From Pacificitalea manganoxidans (GTDB lineage: Bacteria; Pseudomonadota; Alphaproteobacteria; Rhodobacterales; Rhodobacteraceae), in contig NZ_CP021404.1 in the NCBI RefSeq assembly GCF_002504165.1, positions 2,480,001-2,544,000 on the forward strand: 64,000 bases of DNA, read 5' to 3'. The position numbers and the translations under genes are program-made. Positions 63,193 through 64,000 of this stretch are shown one piece after another; the first letter of the stretch is position 1, and the number at the start of each line of letters is the position of its first letter. The notes beneath the pieces were generated by a model that was not told the origin of the DNA, ran no database searches, and saw only the letters and a program-made list of their open reading frames with translations.

Positions 63193-64000
63193 ATGGACCA
63201 GACCACCCGCAAACCCCTGAGCCCGCAAAGCGCCCCCGATCTGAGCCGGTTCGAATGGGACGATCCACTGCGGCTGGAAAGCCAGCTTGACGAAGACGAG
63301 CGTATGCTGCGCGACGCCGCACGGGACTTTGCCCAATCGGTGTTGCAGCCGCGGGTCATCGATGCGTTCCGCGAAGAACGCGACGCGCCGGAGCTGTTCG
63401 CGCAGATGGGCGAAGCCGGGCTTCTGGGGGCGACCCTGCCGGAGCAATATGGCGGGCTTGGCGCGTCCTACGTTACCTATGGCCTGATCGCGCGGGAGAT
63501 CGAGCGCGTGGATAGCGGCTACCGTTCGATGATGTCGGTGCAGTCGAGCCTCGTGATCTACCCCATCTATGCCTATGGCAGCGAGGAGCAGCGCCAGAAA
63601 TACCTGCCGAAGCTGGCCTCCGGCGAATGGATCGGCTGTTTCGGCCTGACCGAGCCTGACGCGGGCTCCGACCCGGCGGGGATGAAGACCCGCGCAGTAA
63701 AGACCGACACCGGCTATCGCATCAGCGGCTCGAAGATGTGGATTTCCAACGCGCCATTCGCGGACGTTTTCGTGGTCTGGGCGAAGTCGGACGCGCATGA
63801 CGGCAAGATCCGTGGCTTTGTGCTGGAGAAGGGCATGAAGGGGCTGAGCGCGCCCAAGATCGAGGGCAAGCTGAGCCTGCGCGCCTCCACCACCGGCGAG
63901 ATCGTCATGGACGGGGTCGAGGTCGGCGAGGACGCGCTGCTGCCGCATGTGCAGGGCCTGAAAGGTCCGTTCGGCTGTCTGAACCGCGCACGCTACGGCA
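63193..64000 (+). CDS. gcdH: Glutaryl-CoA dehydrogenase, C-terminus beyond the window
   Basis: Acyl-CoA dehydrogenase-family enzyme of lysine, hydroxylysine and tryptophan degradation, converting glutaryl-CoA to crotonyl-CoA. About 269 residues are visible. N-terminal [20 protein letters not shown] is typical of Gcd[21 protein letters not shown] contains the FAD-binding stretch, and [20 protein letters not shown] is the next block. The ATG at 63193 has GGAGG upstream. The catalytic Glu and the C-terminus lie beyond the edge, so the gene is partial. Confidence 0.92.
   Translation, partial: MDQTTRKPLSPQSAPDLSRFEWDDPLRLESQLDEDERMLRDAARDFAQSVLQPRVIDAFREERDAPELFAQMGEAGLLGATLPEQYGGLGASYVTYGLIAREIERVDSGYRSMMSVQSSLVIYPIYAYGSEEQRQKYLPKLASGEWIGCFGLTEPDAGSDPAGMKTRAVKTDTGYRISGSKMWISNAPFADVFVVWAKSDAHDGKIRGFVLEKGMKGLSAPKIEGKLSLRASTTGEIVMDGVEVGEDALLPHVQGLKGPFGCLNRARYG

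Overview
The window is a 64-kb stretch of GC-rich chromosome, very probably from a member of the Rhodobacteraceae (Roseobacter group, Alphaproteobacteria). Evidence for this is gene order typical of the family (fumC–DUF4169–ribbon-helix-helix; rpoH–rluD–DUF6476; tRNA-Val–HU–lon; zwf–pgl–pgi; lysC–ptsP), a folate-binding methionine-synthase module beside a RamA-like reactivase, a PleD-like protein next to a DUF3572 gene, and a DUF1127 gene followed by a CU-rich RNA. The replicon is housekeeping in character: no phage, transposase, CRISPR array or rRNA operon was found. The last gene (glutaryl-CoA dehydrogenase) runs off the right edge.

Layout. 0-5 kb: a RatA/COQ10-like protein, release factor RF3, OsmC and a DEAD-box helicase. 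5-12 kb (mostly minus strand): fumarase with two small partners, a cytochrome P450 coupled to a membrane-linked hydrolase-like protein, RlmE and Ppx/GppA. 12-16 kb (plus): three genes of a B12/folate methyl-transfer module, then tRNA-Gly(CCC). 16-25 kb (minus): the upper Entner-Doudoroff genes, a sugar transporter, a thioesterase, a 25-copy heptanucleotide repeat, an H-NOX-like/diguanylate cyclase pair and a HAD/DUF3572 pair. 25-35 kb: a PleD-like cyclase with a degenerate receiver, an oxidoreductase, rpoH, rluD, tRNA-Val(CAC), HU, an AT-richer gap and lon. 35-47 kb: an ene-reductase, an acidic OmpA protein, a MoxR/VWA pair, urease accessory genes ureE-yrhK-ureF-ureG without any urease structural gene, and DUF1127 with its RNA. 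47-64 kb (mostly plus): lysC, ptsP, a tandem repeat array, aspS, a 22-codon gene behind a structured leader, TusA, SDR, aminotransferase, BolA–GrxD, the DUF1800–DUF1501 pair, GNAT, and a LysR regulator divergent from glutaryl-CoA dehydrogenase.

How the genes work together. zwf, pgl and pgi feed hexose phosphate into 6-phosphogluconate. A perfect LacI-type palindrome lies upstream of zwf and a near-copy lies upstream of fumC, which suggests one regulator (CceR-like) coordinating sugar catabolism and the TCA cycle. Two diguanylate cyclases have intact catalytic and I-sites, but their input domains have lost canonical sensing residues. BolA and monothiol glutaredoxin form the usual Fe-S pair.

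The least explained items are: (1) a dispersed, multi-hairpin intergenic repeat at four loci, whose second stem changes sequence between copies while staying paired; (2) a three-way-junction-like leader whose closing 10-bp helix would bury the ribosome binding site of a 22-residue cationic peptide; (3) the H-NOX-like protein with Pro where the heme-ligating His is expected; (4) the 25 x 7-bp array between the cyclase and thioesterase genes. All calls come from reading the sequence; no database search was possible.
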